Part shown: positions 15,742 through 25,145 of the stretch, piece by piece | How the letters are laid out: each line of letters starts with the position of its first letter | Position numbering within the stretch: position 1 is the stretch's first letter | Assembly: GCA_902631135.1 (NCBI GenBank) | Contig: CACOXL010000003.1 | Span: 1-55,717 of the forward strand | Reading direction: 5' to 3' | Length of the DNA: 55,717 nt | From: an uncultured Pelagibacteraceae bacterium | GTDB lineage: Bacteria; Pseudomonadota; Alphaproteobacteria; Pelagibacterales; Pelagibacteraceae | Made by a program: the position numbers and the translations under genes | The notes under the pieces: model-generated | What the model was told of the DNA's origin: nothing | Databases searched by the model: none | Seen by the model: only the letters and a program-made list of their open reading frames with translations

Positions 15742-17612
15742 TAAGCTATATGCTTAATAGACCTTCTTTTAACGTGTGACAACAAAATATATACAGCTGC
15801 AGGCGTAATTCCGTCAATCCTAAGGGCCTGACCCATAGTTTTAGGCTTTATTTCCTTAAATTTAGCCTTAACTTCATTAGAAAGGCCTGAAAATTGATCA
15901 TAGTCAATATTATCAGGAATTATTAAATTCTCATCCCTTTTAAAAGCTAGAATGTCAGCTTTTTGTTTTTTCAAATAACCTCTGTAATGTGAATTAATTT
16001 CAATTTGCTCATCAATATCAGTACCATGATCAAAAATTTCCGGCCATATATCTCTAATTTTGCTCATATTAACTGATTTTTGTGTTAAAATTTCTTCAGC
16101 TGATCGAAATACACCATCTTTGGCTATTTTAATTCCAAATTTCTCAGCTTTAGAGGGAGAAATACTCAAATTAGACATCTGTAGCGATATCTTACCCAGC
16201 TTTTCAAATTTATCCTCAAATATCTCTTTTCTATTATTAGAAATTAAACCAATACTAATTCCTTTATGGGTAAGTCTTAGGTCAGCATTATCTGATCTAA
16301 GGCTTAATCTATATTCGGCTCTAGATGTAAACATTCTATAAGGCTCAGCAACACCTTTGGTTACTAAATCATCAATCATAACTCCAATATATGCATCTGA
16401 CCTATCAAGGATAAAAGGCTCCATTTTTTTAAGTGAGAGGGCAGCATTTATCCCGGCTATAAGACCTTGGGATGCAGCCTCTTCGTATCCCGTGGTTCCG
16501 TTTATTTGTCCCGCAAGGTACAGATTCTTTATTTTCTTTGTCTCTAATGTTAAAAAGAGTTCTCTAGGATCAATATAATCGTATTCTATAGCATATCCAG
16601 GACGTATAATTTTAACATTCTCTAAACCATTGATATTGTTGAGTATTTCATGTTGCACAACCACAGGTAGAGATGTTGATATGCCATTTGGATAAATTGT
16701 ATAATCATTAAGGCCCTCAGGCTCCAAAAATATCTGATGTCTAGCCTTATCGGCAAATTTTACTATCTTATCTTCTATTGAAGGACAATATCTTGGACCA
16801 ACACCTTGTATACTACCAGAATACATTGCACTTTTAGATAAATTCTTTTTAATGATTTTATGAACCTTTTCGTTGGTATAGGTCATTGAACACGATACTT
16901 GTTTGTTTAGATTTTTTTTTGTTAAGAAAGAAAAAAAATAAGGATCATCATCTGCAAATTGTTTTTCTAAATTTTCAAAATTAATAGTTCTAGAATCCAG
17001 CCTTGGAGGTGTCCCTGTTTTTAATCTACCTATTTTAAAATTATATTTCTCTAACTGTTCACTTAAACCAGTGCTTGGCTTTTCATTAAATCGACCAGCA
17101 GGAGTTCTTTCATTACCAATATGAATTAAACCGTTCAAAAATGTGCCAGTTGTAAGTATTAACTTGTTACAACTTACTTTATTACCTTTTGAAGTTAAGA
17201 AACCACTTATTTCATTATTATTAAAAATAAACTTAATTACAGGATCTGAAAAAATGCTTAAATTACAGTAGTTTACAAGTTTTTTTTGCATAAATTTTCG
17301 ATATAGTGATCTATCAGATTGAGTTCTCGGCCCTCTTACTGCTGGTCCTCTACTTCTATTTAATAATCTAAACTGGATTCCAGACTTATCAGCAACCTCG
17401 CCCATAACCCCATCTAAAGCATCAATTTCCCTTACCAAGTGACCTTTTCCTAAACCACCAATAGCAGGATTACATGACATTTCTCCTATGGTATTTTTGT
17501 TGTGAGTGAATAGGGCAGTGTTAACTCCAAGTCGTGCGGATGCTGTTGCTGCTTCACACCCTGCGTGACCTCCACCGATTACTACTACATCAAAAGATAA
17601 ATCTTTTTTCAT
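15741..17612 (-). CDS. mnmG: tRNA uridine-5-carboxymethylaminomethyl modification enzyme MnmG
   Basis: MnmG (GidA) works with MnmE to install the cmnm5 group at U34 of several tRNAs, using FAD and a folate one-carbon donor. The 623 residues show the N-terminal FAD motif [13 protein letters not shown], the conserved [24 protein letters not shown] block, [12 protein letters not shown], and the C-terminal MnmE-interacting domain ending in LLSHVKRR. Length is typical. Its partner mnmE lies 117 bases upstream on the same strand. Confidence 0.98.
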   Translation of the reverse strand: MKKDLSFDVVVIGGGHAGCEAATASARLGVNTALFTHNKNTIGEMSCNPAIGGLGKGHLVREIDALDGVMGEVADKSGIQFRLLNRSRGPAVRGPRTQSDRSLYRKFMQKKLVNYCNLSIFSDPVIKFIFNNNEISGFLTSKGNKVSCNKLILTTGTFLNGLIHIGNERTPAGRFNEKPSTGLSEQLEKYNFKIGRLKTGTPPRLDSRTINFENLEKQFADDDPYFFSFLTKKNLNKQVSCSMTYTNEKVHKIIKKNLSKSAMYSGSIQGVGPRYCPSIEDKIVKFADKARHQIFLEPEGLNDYTIYPNGISTSLPVVVQHEILNNINGLENVKIIRPGYAIEYDYIDPRELFLTLETKKIKNLYLAGQINGTTGYEEAASQGLIAGINAALSLKKMEPFILDRSDAYIGVMIDDLVTKGVAEPYRMFTSRAEYRLSLRSDNADLRLTHKGISIGLISNNRKEIFEDKFEKLGKISLQMSNLSISPSKAEKFGIKIAKDGVFRSAEEILTQKSVNMSKIRDIWPEIFDHGTDIDEQIEINSHYRGYLKKQKADILAFKRDENLIIPDNIDYDQFSGLSNEVKAKFKEIKPKTMGQALRIDGITPAAVYILLSHVKRRSIKHIA

Positions 17613-17729
17613 GATGTAAACTTATATTCGATTACGATTTTTTACAAGATTTGAGTTTTATTGCTTAAATAAGCGTTATTTATCAAAGAAAAATCAAAAA
17701 AAAGAGCTAAAAATCTAAGAAATTGACGA

Positions 17730-19061
17730 TTATTTTCCAATACAAAAATCGTTGAAAATACTACCTAATATCTCCTCTACATCAACTTTTCCGACAATCA
17801 TGCCTAGTTGTCTCGTAGCAAGTCTTAAATCCTCAGCAGCCTTATCAAAATCGTTTTTATCATTCTTGTCTACAAAATTATTTAAATGATCGACACACTG
17901 AATCAAATGCTGTCTATGTCTTTCCCTAGTAATTAGGATATCTTCTTCAGATATAAATTTATTTTTTAAGTTCTCTTTTATTTTTTCAATCAACTTATCA
18001 ATATTCGAATTGTCTTTTAAAGAAATTAGAACATGATTTAATTTTTCAATTTTTGGATTTAATTTTTCCTGCAAAAGGTCAGATTTATTTATAACTAATA
18101 TGGCATCATTTTTTAAAAAATCATTCAAAAAACCGCTTAAATCAATACTTTTAGCATCAACTACAACCAGTTTCAAATCAGAATTTTCTGCCGTATTAAG
18201 AGATAACTTAATTCCTTTTTTTTCTATTTCATCTTTCGAGTCTCGTATACCTGCCGTATCTGAAATAATAACAGGGTATCCATCTATATTTAAATGTGTT
18301 TCCACAACGTCTCTAGTAGTGCCAGCAATCTCAGAAACTATAGCAACTTCTCTATTTGATAAATTATTTAATAAACTTGATTTACCGGCATTAGTAGGTC
18401 CTACGATTGCGATTTTAAAACCCTCCCGAATTATTTCTCCAACCTTTCGATCATTTAAAATTTTATTAATTTCATTTAATACATTCAATGAATCTTGTTT
18501 AATTTTTTTTAAATTATCTTCTGGTAAATCTTCTTCGGGAAAATCTATTTTAGCTTCAATAAATGATAAAAGTTTCAACAATTTTTCTCTAAGCTCATTA
18601 AATTTATCAGAAGATTTTCCATTCATTATTTTTATAGCTTGTTTTCTCTGAATTTCAGTTTCTGCCGAGATCAAGTCAGCTATACTCTCTGCTTTTAACA
18701 GATTTATCTTCCCATTTTGAAAAGCAAGCTTTGTAAACTCACCTGGTTCTGCTAATCTACAATTTTGAATTTTTAAAATCTCGTTTTGGACAGCTAAAAC
18801 TCCAGCTTTACCGCCATGTACATGTATTTCAGCCATATCTTCTCCTGTGTAGCTCTCAGGGCCAGGAAACCATATAATTATACCCTCATCTATAAGCTCA
18901 GAAGTGTTGATATTGTTTATTTTTCGAAGAGTAGCCATTCTTGGTTTTGGAATCTCTCTCGAAGTAAGCGCTTTTATGACGTTAGAAGCCTCTTGGCCTG
19001 AAATTCTAATAATTGCAACGCCTGACACTCCAGGTCCAGATGAAAGAGCGAAAATAGTCAT
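17730..19061 (-). CDS. mnmE: tRNA modification GTPase MnmE
   Basis: MnmE is the potassium-dependent GTPase partner of MnmG. The 443 residues contain the N-terminal folate-binding domain (MTIFALSSGPGVSGVAIIRISG, SYTGEDMAEIHVHGG), a helical domain, the inserted G domain with Walker A GPTNAGKSSLLN, DTAGIRD and NKSD, and the C-terminal CxGK-type motif FCIGK that carries the catalytic Cys. The 117-base gap to mnmG holds a weak GCTTAAATAAGC hairpin but no gene. Confidence 0.98.
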   Translation of the reverse strand: MTIFALSSGPGVSGVAIIRISGQEASNVIKALTSREIPKPRMATLRKINNINTSELIDEGIIIWFPGPESYTGEDMAEIHVHGGKAGVLAVQNEILKIQNCRLAEPGEFTKLAFQNGKINLLKAESIADLISAETEIQRKQAIKIMNGKSSDKFNELREKLLKLLSFIEAKIDFPEEDLPEDNLKKIKQDSLNVLNEINKILNDRKVGEIIREGFKIAIVGPTNAGKSSLLNNLSNREVAIVSEIAGTTRDVVETHLNIDGYPVIISDTAGIRDSKDEIEKKGIKLSLNTAENSDLKLVVVDAKSIDLSGFLNDFLKNDAILVINKSDLLQEKLNPKIEKLNHVLISLKDNSNIDKLIEKIKENLKNKFISEEDILITRERHRQHLIQCVDHLNNFVDKNDKNDFDKAAEDLRLATRQLGMIVGKVDVEEILGSIFNDFCIGK

Positions 19062-19109
19062 TATAAAAAGATCCTATCATAAATTTTAAAAAAATTTAGA
19101 AGAAAGTAT

Positions 19110-21062
19110 TTAATTTTGTAATATCTTTAAATAAAGCTCTTCCAAATTTTTAGTAAACTTATCAGAATCAAATAATGATGAAGTTTTAACAGAATTCTTA
19201 AGGGACTCTTTAAGTTTATTAAATTTTTCAGAATTCTTTCCTAATTCAATCGCAAGATTTTGATAATCTTTTTTGTTATTTGTAACAAGCTCTTTCATTG
19301 CAATACAATTTAGTATACTTGCACCTACTCTAGATTGAAATGAATTACCTTTTAAAGTAATGATCGGTACACCCATTCTAACTGCATCACTTGCTGTTGT
19401 GTGTGCATTGTACGGAAATGTATCTAAAAATAAGTCTGCTAATTTAATTCGTTTTAGATGTTCATCGTTTGGTAAATGATCTGCTAATATAATTCTATCA
19501 GGATTAATGCCTTTTGTTTCTGCTTCTTTTTTTAAATTTAATGTTGCTTTTTCATTTGATTTTAAAATCCACAGAACACTATTATGTACATTGTTTAATA
19601 TTTTCATCCATATCTCGAATATATCAGGGGTAATTTTATAATTATTGTTAAAGCTACAGTAAATAAATGCTTTCTCTGGAAGTCTAAAATCTTTTCGTTT
19701 AAATTCTTTCTTCGATATATCCCTAGATTTCATATTTGGCTGATAACAGTCAGGTAAAAATAAAACTTTTTCAGAGTAATATTTAAAATTTTCTTTTGGA
19801 ATAATTGTTTCATCAGCAATAATATAATCCATATAATCTGCTCCTGTCGTTCCCGGATACCCTAAATAATTAATTTGTAATGGTGCTACACGATTTGAAA
19901 AAATTCCACTTCGTGGATTTCCAGTCAATCCTGATAAATCTATCGCAATATCTAGCTCTAAATCTCTACCAATTTTAACTACTTCTCTATCAGAGATTTT
20001 ATGAATATCTTTAAATTGAGTAAAATAATTTTTTACTTCATTTCTCCACTTATCTTTCTTATCTATACCATATGATAATCCAAAAATATCAAATTTTGAT
20101 TTATCGTGATTCTTAAAAACATCCATGATCAAATGAAGAACAGGATGATTTCCAAAATCACCAGAAAAATATCCTATTCTGGGCTTTTTATGTTCATATT
20201 TTTTAAATATTGGCTCACCTTCAAAATTCTTAATTAATTTATTTTTTACATAAATTTCTGCAGCAATTTTATTATGTTCTGGATTATCTGATATTCCTAA
20301 GAGAGAAAATGGTTCTATTACTCTGTCTTTTTTATTAAGACCATTATCTATTTTTTCACTTAATGTATGAAAATTTTTCCAATCACACAAAAACATACTG
20401 AAATGCAAAACTCTACCAATAATAAATTCGTAATCAGGCTTTAACTCCATTACCTTTTTATAAATAGCAAAAGCATCCTCGTAATGTTTAAGATCTTTAA
20501 GAGCATTTCCTTTGTTATTATATGCTTCAATAAAATTAGGGTTTATCTCGATAGCTTTGTCATAACTTGCTAGAGCCTCCTCATAACGATTCAGATCTTT
20601 TAACGTAATTCCTTTGTTGCCATGTGAGAAGAAATGATTGGGATTTATTTGAATTGCAATTTCATAACTTTGAAGAGCTTCGTCATAACGCTTTATTTCA
20701 TGAAGAATAACTCCTCGATTACTATAAGCATCAGCAAAATTAGGGTTTATCTCAATAGCTTTGTCATAACTTGCTAGAGCTTCCTCGTAGCGATTGAGAT
20801 TTTTAAATGCATTACCTAAATTACTATGAGCAGAGGCATTATCATCTTTTATTAATAAAGATTTTTGTAAATATTCTATACCCAAGTTAGTTTTTCCCAC
20901 TTGAACATATGCAGTACCTAACAGAAATAAAAGTTGTGGATCTTTTTTTTTGTCAGAAATTAAATCTAAATATAAATTAATAGCTTCTTTTATTTTTCCC
21001 TTTTTGTGAAATTCTAGTGCTCTTTCAATCAAAATTTTTTGATTGTTGTCATCTGAAGACAT
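19110..21062 (-). CDS. TPR protein with O-GlcNAc transferase-like (GT41) domain
   Basis: The 650 residues start with about six tetratricopeptide repeats (residues 1-220; units such as NRYEEALASYDKAIEINPNF). A C-terminal glycosyltransferase region with OGT/SPINDLY features follows: RIGYFSGDFGNHPVLHL, QINYLGYPGTTGADYMDYII, VLFLPDCYQPN and DTFPYNAHTTASDAVRMGVP. Bacterial members glycosylate proteins or contribute to glycan synthesis; the acceptor here is unknown. Two TPR pairs are nearly identical at DNA level. It lies 6 bases downstream of rho on the same strand. Confidence 0.9.
   Translation of the reverse strand: MSSDDNNQKILIERALEFHKKGKIKEAINLYLDLISDKKKDPQLLFLLGTAYVQVGKTNLGIEYLQKSLLIKDDNASAHSNLGNAFKNLNRYEEALASYDKAIEINPNFADAYSNRGVILHEIKRYDEALQSYEIAIQINPNHFFSHGNKGITLKDLNRYEEALASYDKAIEINPNFIEAYNNKGNALKDLKHYEDAFAIYKKVMELKPDYEFIIGRVLHFSMFLCDWKNFHTLSEKIDNGLNKKDRVIEPFSLLGISDNPEHNKIAAEIYVKNKLIKNFEGEPIFKKYEHKKPRIGYFSGDFGNHPVLHLIMDVFKNHDKSKFDIFGLSYGIDKKDKWRNEVKNYFTQFKDIHKISDREVVKIGRDLELDIAIDLSGLTGNPRSGIFSNRVAPLQINYLGYPGTTGADYMDYIIADETIIPKENFKYYSEKVLFLPDCYQPNMKSRDISKKEFKRKDFRLPEKAFIYCSFNNNYKITPDIFEIWMKILNNVHNSVLWILKSNEKATLNLKKEAETKGINPDRIILADHLPNDEHLKRIKLADLFLDTFPYNAHTTASDAVRMGVPIITLKGNSFQSRVGASILNCIAMKELVTNNKKDYQNLAIELGKNSEKFNKLKESLKNSVKTSSLFDSDKFTKNLEELYLKILQN
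20532..20606. repeat. Internal direct repeat, TPR coding unit copy B
   Basis: This segment of the GT41 gene is nearly identical to 20735-20810, offset by about 204 bases, which equals two 34-residue TPR units. Only about six to seven mismatches are seen over some 70 bases. That is far closer than other TPR units in the gene, so the pair likely arose from a recent in-frame duplication. Confidence 0.75.
20735..20810. repeat. Internal direct repeat, TPR coding unit copy A
   Basis: This is the partner of 20532-20606. It encodes the N-terminal copy of NRYEEALASYDKAIEINPNF. The shared DNA core is GGGTTTATCTC(A/G)ATAGC followed by TTTGTCATAACTTGCTAGAGC. Confidence 0.75.
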
Positions 21063-21068
21063 TGAAAG

Positions 21069-22337
21069 CTATGCTGGTTTATTCATAGAGTTGAAAAATT
21101 CAGCATTATTTTTTGTATCTTTTAATTTTGAACTAATAAATTCTATTGCATCCATCGTGCCCATAGGGGCTATAATTCTTCTTAATACATTCATTTTTTG
21201 AAGATCATTTTTATCAAATAGTAATTCCTCTCTTCTCGTACCAGATTTAGTTATATCTATTGCTGGATAAATTCTTTTATCAGCAATTTTTCTATCAAGC
21301 ACAGTTTCACTATTTCCTGTTCCTTTAAACTCTTCAAAAATTACTTCATCCATTCTACTTCCAGTATCAATTAGAGCTGTTGATATAATTGTAAGCGATC
21401 CGCCTTCTTCTATATTTCTGGCAGCACCAAAAAATCTTTTAGGTCGTTGAAGAGCATTAGCATCAACACCACCTGTCAAAACTTTTCCAGAGCTTGGGAT
21501 CACTGCGTTGTATGCTCTACCTAATCTCGTAATGGAGTCTAGTAATATGACTACATCTTTTTTATGCTCAGTTAATCTCTTAGCTTTTTCTATAACCATC
21601 TCGGCAACAGCTACATGACGTTGAGCAGGTTCGTCAAATGTGGAACTTATAACCTCACCTTTTACAGTTCTTTGCATATCTGTTACTTCTTCAGGACGTT
21701 CATCAATTAACAGTACTATTAAATAACATTCTGGGTAATTTTTTGCTATTGAGTTAGCAATACTTTGTAAAATCATTGTTTTTCCAGCCTTCGGGGGAGA
21801 TATAATAATTGATCTTTGTCCTTTACCAATTGGGCTAACGAGATCTATCAATCTCGGTGTTAAATCTGGTTTTTTTTCGGTTTTAACCATCTCAACTTCC
21901 ATTACTAGCTGCTTATCTGGATAAAGAGGTGTTAAGTTATCAAATGCTATTTTATGTCTAGATTTATCTGGTTCTTCAAAATTTATTTTACTTACTTGCA
22001 ATAAAGCAAAATATCTTTCACCCTCTTTTGGTGCCCTTACTGGACCCTCCACAGTATCTCCTGTTCTTAAACCAAACTTTCTTATTTGGCTTGGACTTAC
22101 GTAAATATCATCAGGACCTGGAAGATAGTTGGATTCCATCGCTCTCAAAAAACCAAAACCATCTTGCAATAGTTGAAGAACACCCGCTCCAGTAATTTCT
22201 TCTTTTTCAGCAACTTTTTTGAGAATAGCAAAAAGGATTTCTTGCTTACGTAATGTGCTAGCATTTTCAATACCCAATTCTTCAGCTTGAGTAATAAGCT
22301 GTTCAGACGATTTGAGTTTTAATTCTTGTATGTTCAT
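21069..22337 (-). CDS. rho: Transcription termination factor Rho
   Basis: Rho is the hexameric RNA helicase that ends untranslated transcripts. The 422-residue protein has the N-terminal helical Rho_N domain ([22 protein letters not shown]), the cold-shock-like RNA-binding domain ([22 protein letters not shown]), the P-loop [12 protein letters not shown], the Walker [11 protein letters not shown] region, and the secondary RNA-binding loop [11 protein letters not shown]. Length is typical. It is probably essential here, since few hairpin terminators are visible in the window. A 64-base AT-rich gap separates it from hemJ. Confidence 0.98.
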   Translation of the reverse strand: MNIQELKLKSSEQLITQAEELGIENASTLRKQEILFAILKKVAEKEEITGAGVLQLLQDGFGFLRAMESNYLPGPDDIYVSPSQIRKFGLRTGDTVEGPVRAPKEGERYFALLQVSKINFEEPDKSRHKIAFDNLTPLYPDKQLVMEVEMVKTEKKPDLTPRLIDLVSPIGKGQRSIIISPPKAGKTMILQSIANSIAKNYPECYLIVLLIDERPEEVTDMQRTVKGEVISSTFDEPAQRHVAVAEMVIEKAKRLTEHKKDVVILLDSITRLGRAYNAVIPSSGKVLTGGVDANALQRPKRFFGAARNIEEGGSLTIISTALIDTGSRMDEVIFEEFKGTGNSETVLDRKIADKRIYPAIDITKSGTRREELLFDKNDLQKMNVLRRIIAPMGTMDAIEFISSKLKDTKNNAEFFNSMNKPA

Positions 22338-22401
22338 GATTAAAAATTATTAAGGACTTAATAATATGATTAATATATATACTATTTAAAAAAATTCAAC
22401 C

Positions 22402-22833
22402 TCATATCGGCTTAAAAACTACTATAAAAACTATTAAAATTAACAATAAAGTTGGTATTTCATTAATATAACGATAAAATTTAGATGTCTTTTTGTTTTG
22501 ATCAATTTTGAACTGATTAAGTAATGATCCCAGATAAAAATGATAGACAGTTAAAAATACTACTAAAACTAGCTTTAATTGAAGCCATAGATTGGCTAAT
22601 TGATCAAAACCTATTTCATGAATTAAAACCAACCCAAACAACCAGCTTAAGACCATAGCCGGTGTCATAATATAATAGAACAACTTTCTTTCCATTGTTT
22701 TGAATACATTTCTAATAATTTCATTTTCATTTTCAGAGTGATAAACAAATATTCTCGGCAAATATAAAAGGCCAGCCATCCAGGAAATAACAGCTATCAA
22801 GTGTAAACTTTTAAATAACAAGTAACTATTCAT
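22402..22833 (-). CDS. hemJ: Protoporphyrinogen oxidase HemJ
   Basis: HemJ is the membrane-bound protoporphyrinogen IX oxidase of bacteria lacking HemG and HemY. The 143-residue protein is strongly hydrophobic with about four transmembrane helices. It has the conserved N-terminal LHLIAVISWMAGLLYLPRIFVYH, with a His important for heme/porphyrin binding. Position right after ferrochelatase (8-base overlap) and hemE supports the function. The family was formerly UPF0093. Confidence 0.92.
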   Translation of the reverse strand: MNSYLLFKSLHLIAVISWMAGLLYLPRIFVYHSENENEIIRNVFKTMERKLFYYIMTPAMVLSWLFGLVLIHEIGFDQLANLWLQLKLVLVVFLTVYHFYLGSLLNQFKIDQNKKTSKFYRYINEIPTLLLILIVFIVVFKPI

Positions 22834-23860
22834 AATTTAAGCATGGACATTTTTTAAATTGATTTGGGCATTGTATCTTGGGAGGAAAGAGTTCTCCATT
22901 ATAATTGTAATCTTGTTTATTAATTATTAGATCTGACATCGCTTTTATATATTTGTCATTTACACCAAGCGCTGGCACTCTAGAGTAGTTTTTACAACCA
23001 TTCTTGTCTGCTAATTCTTTGTATTCTATATCTAATTCAACCAAGGTTTCAGAATGTTCTGATACAAACGCAATAGGGACAATAATAATATGTTTTCCTA
23101 ATTTTGAATTTTTCACAATTATATCCTCAGTTGATGGCCCGATCCATTTTAAAGGTCCAACTCGACTTTGATAACTTAATATCCAGTCTAAATTTTTAAT
23201 ATTTAAAGATTTAACAATTTCGTCTACTGATCTTTCTACTTGCCACTGATATGGATCACCTTTTTTAATATTTTTTTCAGGCAAACCATGTGCAGAAAAA
23301 ATTAATTTAAAATTTGTAACATTACTAATCTTTTTTAGTATTTCATCTTTATGTGCTTCAACAAAATTTTTATCCGTAGGGTAACAACAAATTGTACTTG
23401 TTCTCACTTTAAAATTATTTTTTTTACAAGTGTCGTTCCATTCTTTAAAGGATGAGCCAGAAGTTGCGGCTGAATACTGAGGATAAAGTGGTATAAGTAT
23501 TATTTCCTCTGGGTCATAATTAATTACATCTTTAATAACATTTTCTGCTCTTGGGTGCCAACACCTCATTACTACGAAGCACCTATATTCCGATAAATTA
23601 TCTTCTTTGTTAAGTTTTAATTCCAAAGCAGAAGACTGTTCTTTGGTAAGCCTTAGGATGGGTGATGATCCTCCCAACTCTTCATAGATCTTTTTTGCAG
23701 TTGGAGCTCTTCTGTTGGCTATGAATTTTGCCAAAGGATACCTTAGAAAATTAGGTAAATTTAAAATTGCGGGGTCATTGAATAAATTAAACAAAAAAGG
23801 TTCAACGTTTTCTAATTTATCTGGACCACCTAAATTAAATAAAATAACAGCTTTTTTCAT
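22826..23860 (-). CDS. hemH: Ferrochelatase
   Basis: HemH inserts iron into protoporphyrin IX, the last step of heme synthesis. The 344 residues contain VILFNLGGPD at the N-terminus, the catalytic His in FSAHGLPEKN, the SYQSRVGPLKWIGPST segment and FVSEHSETLVELDIEY. A cluster of cysteines at the very C-terminus (CPNQFKKCPC) could bind an iron-sulfur centre, as reported for some ferrochelatases. It is adjacent to hemE with no gap and overlaps hemJ by 8 bases. Confidence 0.97.
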   Translation of the reverse strand: MKKAVILFNLGGPDKLENVEPFLFNLFNDPAILNLPNFLRYPLAKFIANRRAPTAKKIYEELGGSSPILRLTKEQSSALELKLNKEDNLSEYRCFVVMRCWHPRAENVIKDVINYDPEEIILIPLYPQYSAATSGSSFKEWNDTCKKNNFKVRTSTICCYPTDKNFVEAHKDEILKKISNVTNFKLIFSAHGLPEKNIKKGDPYQWQVERSVDEIVKSLNIKNLDWILSYQSRVGPLKWIGPSTEDIIVKNSKLGKHIIIVPIAFVSEHSETLVELDIEYKELADKNGCKNYSRVPALGVNDKYIKAMSDLIINKQDYNYNGELFPPKIQCPNQFKKCPCLNYE

Positions 23861-24862
23861 TTAATAATCTTTTACAGTTTTTACTAAATAATCCATCATA
23901 TTTGGATCTGTGTCGGGTAAAATACCGTGACCTAAATTAAAGATATAAGGATGGTCTTTGAATATATCTAAATATTTTATAATATTTTTTTTTAAATTAT
24001 TTTTATCTGTCAATAATATTTTTGGATCCAATCCGCCTTGAATAGGTATCTTTATTTCCTTACTAATTTTTATTGGATCTACTTCATAATCAATACAAAT
24101 TGCATCTGGTTTAACAATTTCACAATAATTTTTATAATTCTTTATTCCTTTGGGAAAACATATAACGGGTATTTTTAACGATTTAATATATTCAACTAAG
24201 TTTAGAGTGGGTATAAAAACGAAATTAGGTAAATCTTTTTCATTTAACAATCCTGCCCAACTATCAAAAATTTGTATTATTTCGGCTCCATTATCTATTT
24301 GATTTTTAATATGAACCTTTAAAAATTTTTCTAATATAATTAAAATTCTATTTATTAAAAAATCATCTTTAAAAAAATTATCTTTTAATTTCAACTTGGG
24401 AGATTGTTTATTTATCATATAAACTAAAAGTGTCCAAGGAGCACCGACAAAACCTATTGTAGTTTTGTTTTTAATTAATTTATTTTTACTTACTAAATTT
24501 ATAGCTTTATAAACCGGATAAATTTTCTTAACAAAATCAATTTCATCTAGTTTAGAAACTTCATCTAAATTTAAATCACCTAAAATTGGACCTAAGTTTT
24601 TCTTAAATTCAACCTTTTGATTTAAACCATATGGTAACATTAATATATCTGAAAAAATTATAGCAGCATCTAAATCAAATCTTTTTAATGGTTGAAGTGT
24701 TATTTCAGATGATAATTTTTCATTTAAACATAATTTAATAAAGTCTGGATTATTTTTTCTTATTTCTCTAAATTCAGGTAAATATCTACCCGCTTGTCTC
24801 ATTATCCATACAGGATTGATGTTGTTTTTTTTATTTATTATTACTTCTCTAATTAGTGACAT
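23861..24862 (-). CDS. hemE: Uroporphyrinogen decarboxylase
   Basis: HemE converts uroporphyrinogen III to coproporphyrinogen III. The 333 residues include the invariant VWIMRQAGRYLPEFR near the N-terminus, the conserved IIFSDILMLP with the catalytic Asp, GFVGAPWTLLVYM, and FNLGHGILPDTDP at the end. It is the gene immediately left of the proposed origin, transcribed away from it. It likely heads a hemE-hemH-hemJ operon. Confidence 0.98.
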   Translation of the reverse strand: MSLIREVIINKKNNINPVWIMRQAGRYLPEFREIRKNNPDFIKLCLNEKLSSEITLQPLKRFDLDAAIIFSDILMLPYGLNQKVEFKKNLGPILGDLNLDEVSKLDEIDFVKKIYPVYKAINLVSKNKLIKNKTTIGFVGAPWTLLVYMINKQSPKLKLKDNFFKDDFLINRILIILEKFLKVHIKNQIDNGAEIIQIFDSWAGLLNEKDLPNFVFIPTLNLVEYIKSLKIPVICFPKGIKNYKNYCEIVKPDAICIDYEVDPIKISKEIKIPIQGGLDPKILLTDKNNLKKNIIKYLDIFKDHPYIFNLGHGILPDTDPNMMDYLVKTVKDY

Positions 24863-24904
24863 ATTAATAATTAAATATATTTAGATTGTATTATTAGTGT
24901 AAAT

Positions 24905-24913
24905 TGTGAATAA
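24905..24913 (-). promoter_or_regulatory. DnaA box in oriC
   Basis: TGTGAATAA on the plus strand reads TTATTCACA on the minus strand, an exact match to the general DnaA-box consensus TTATNCACA. It is the only full match I found in this gap. Confidence 0.75.
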
Positions 24914-24948
24914 CGGTGATTATATTTAATAAACATTTTATCAACTTT

Positions 24949-24957
24949 TTATTAACA
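24949..24957 (+). repeat. oriC element TTATTAACA, copy 1
   Basis: This 9-mer differs from the DnaA box TTATTCACA at one base. It starts exactly 52 bases before the next copy, suggesting a helically phased weak DnaA or other initiator site. Confidence 0.55.
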
Positions 24958-25000
24958 TCTAGATCTTTAAATTTATTAAATATATATGAAAAAATGAAGC

Positions 25001-25009
25001 TTATTAACA
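25001..25009 (+). repeat. oriC element TTATTAACA, copy 2
   Basis: This is the second identical 9-mer, in the same orientation as copy 1 and 52 bases downstream of it. Confidence 0.55.
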
Positions 25010-25052
25010 AAACCTTCAAATTTACCTATAATACTATACATTTGGTTAAAAA

Positions 25053-25061
25053 TGTTAATAA
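25053..25061 (-). repeat. oriC element TTATTAACA, copy 3 (inverted)
   Basis: TGTTAATAA on the plus strand is the reverse complement of copies 1 and 2. It again begins exactly 52 bases farther on. Confidence 0.55.
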
Positions 25062-25145
25062 AAATCAAGTTCTACAACATTTATTTAAAAATTTTAAAAT
25101 TATAAAATATGATTTAAATAATAAATAGTTACCAACATTTAATAC

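Larger units (their letters stand above)
24863..25145. other. oriC: Putative chromosomal replication origin (oriC)
   Basis: This 283-base AT-rich gap lies between divergent hemE and the PPDK-regulator gene, the position of oriC in Caulobacter and Rickettsia. It contains one DnaA-box match on the minus strand (TTATTCACA), three TTATTAACA elements at a constant 52-base interval, a near-match TTATCAACT, and a perfect IHF consensus (TATCAACTTTTTA, 24939-24951). Flanking genes diverge from it, parAB and parS are nearby, and long A/T runs could form the unwinding element. The 70-aa ORF in it looks spurious. The call is inferred from synteny plus motifs. Confidence 0.82.

Noticed and set aside
17613-17729. 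Possible small RNA or riboswitch between mnmE and mnmG
   Set aside because: Only a weak AT-rich GCTTAAATAAGC hairpin is visible; no known riboswitch or RNA motif was recognised.
18100-18651. 183-aa plus-strand ORF inside mnmE
   Set aside because: It is antisense to conserved MnmE G-domain codons; its Ser/Phe/Leu-rich composition is the usual shadow of an AT-rich gene.
20400-20900. Possible CRISPR-like or tandem DNA repeat
   Set aside because: The repeats are in-frame TPR coding units with variable third positions and no spacer-repeat structure.
24916-25128. 70-aa ORF in the hemE-ppsR gap
   Set aside because: It lies across the DnaA-box and 52-bp repeat array, has low-complexity AT-driven composition (Asn, Lys, Leu, Phe) and no recognisable motif. 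It is better explained as chance ORF within oriC.
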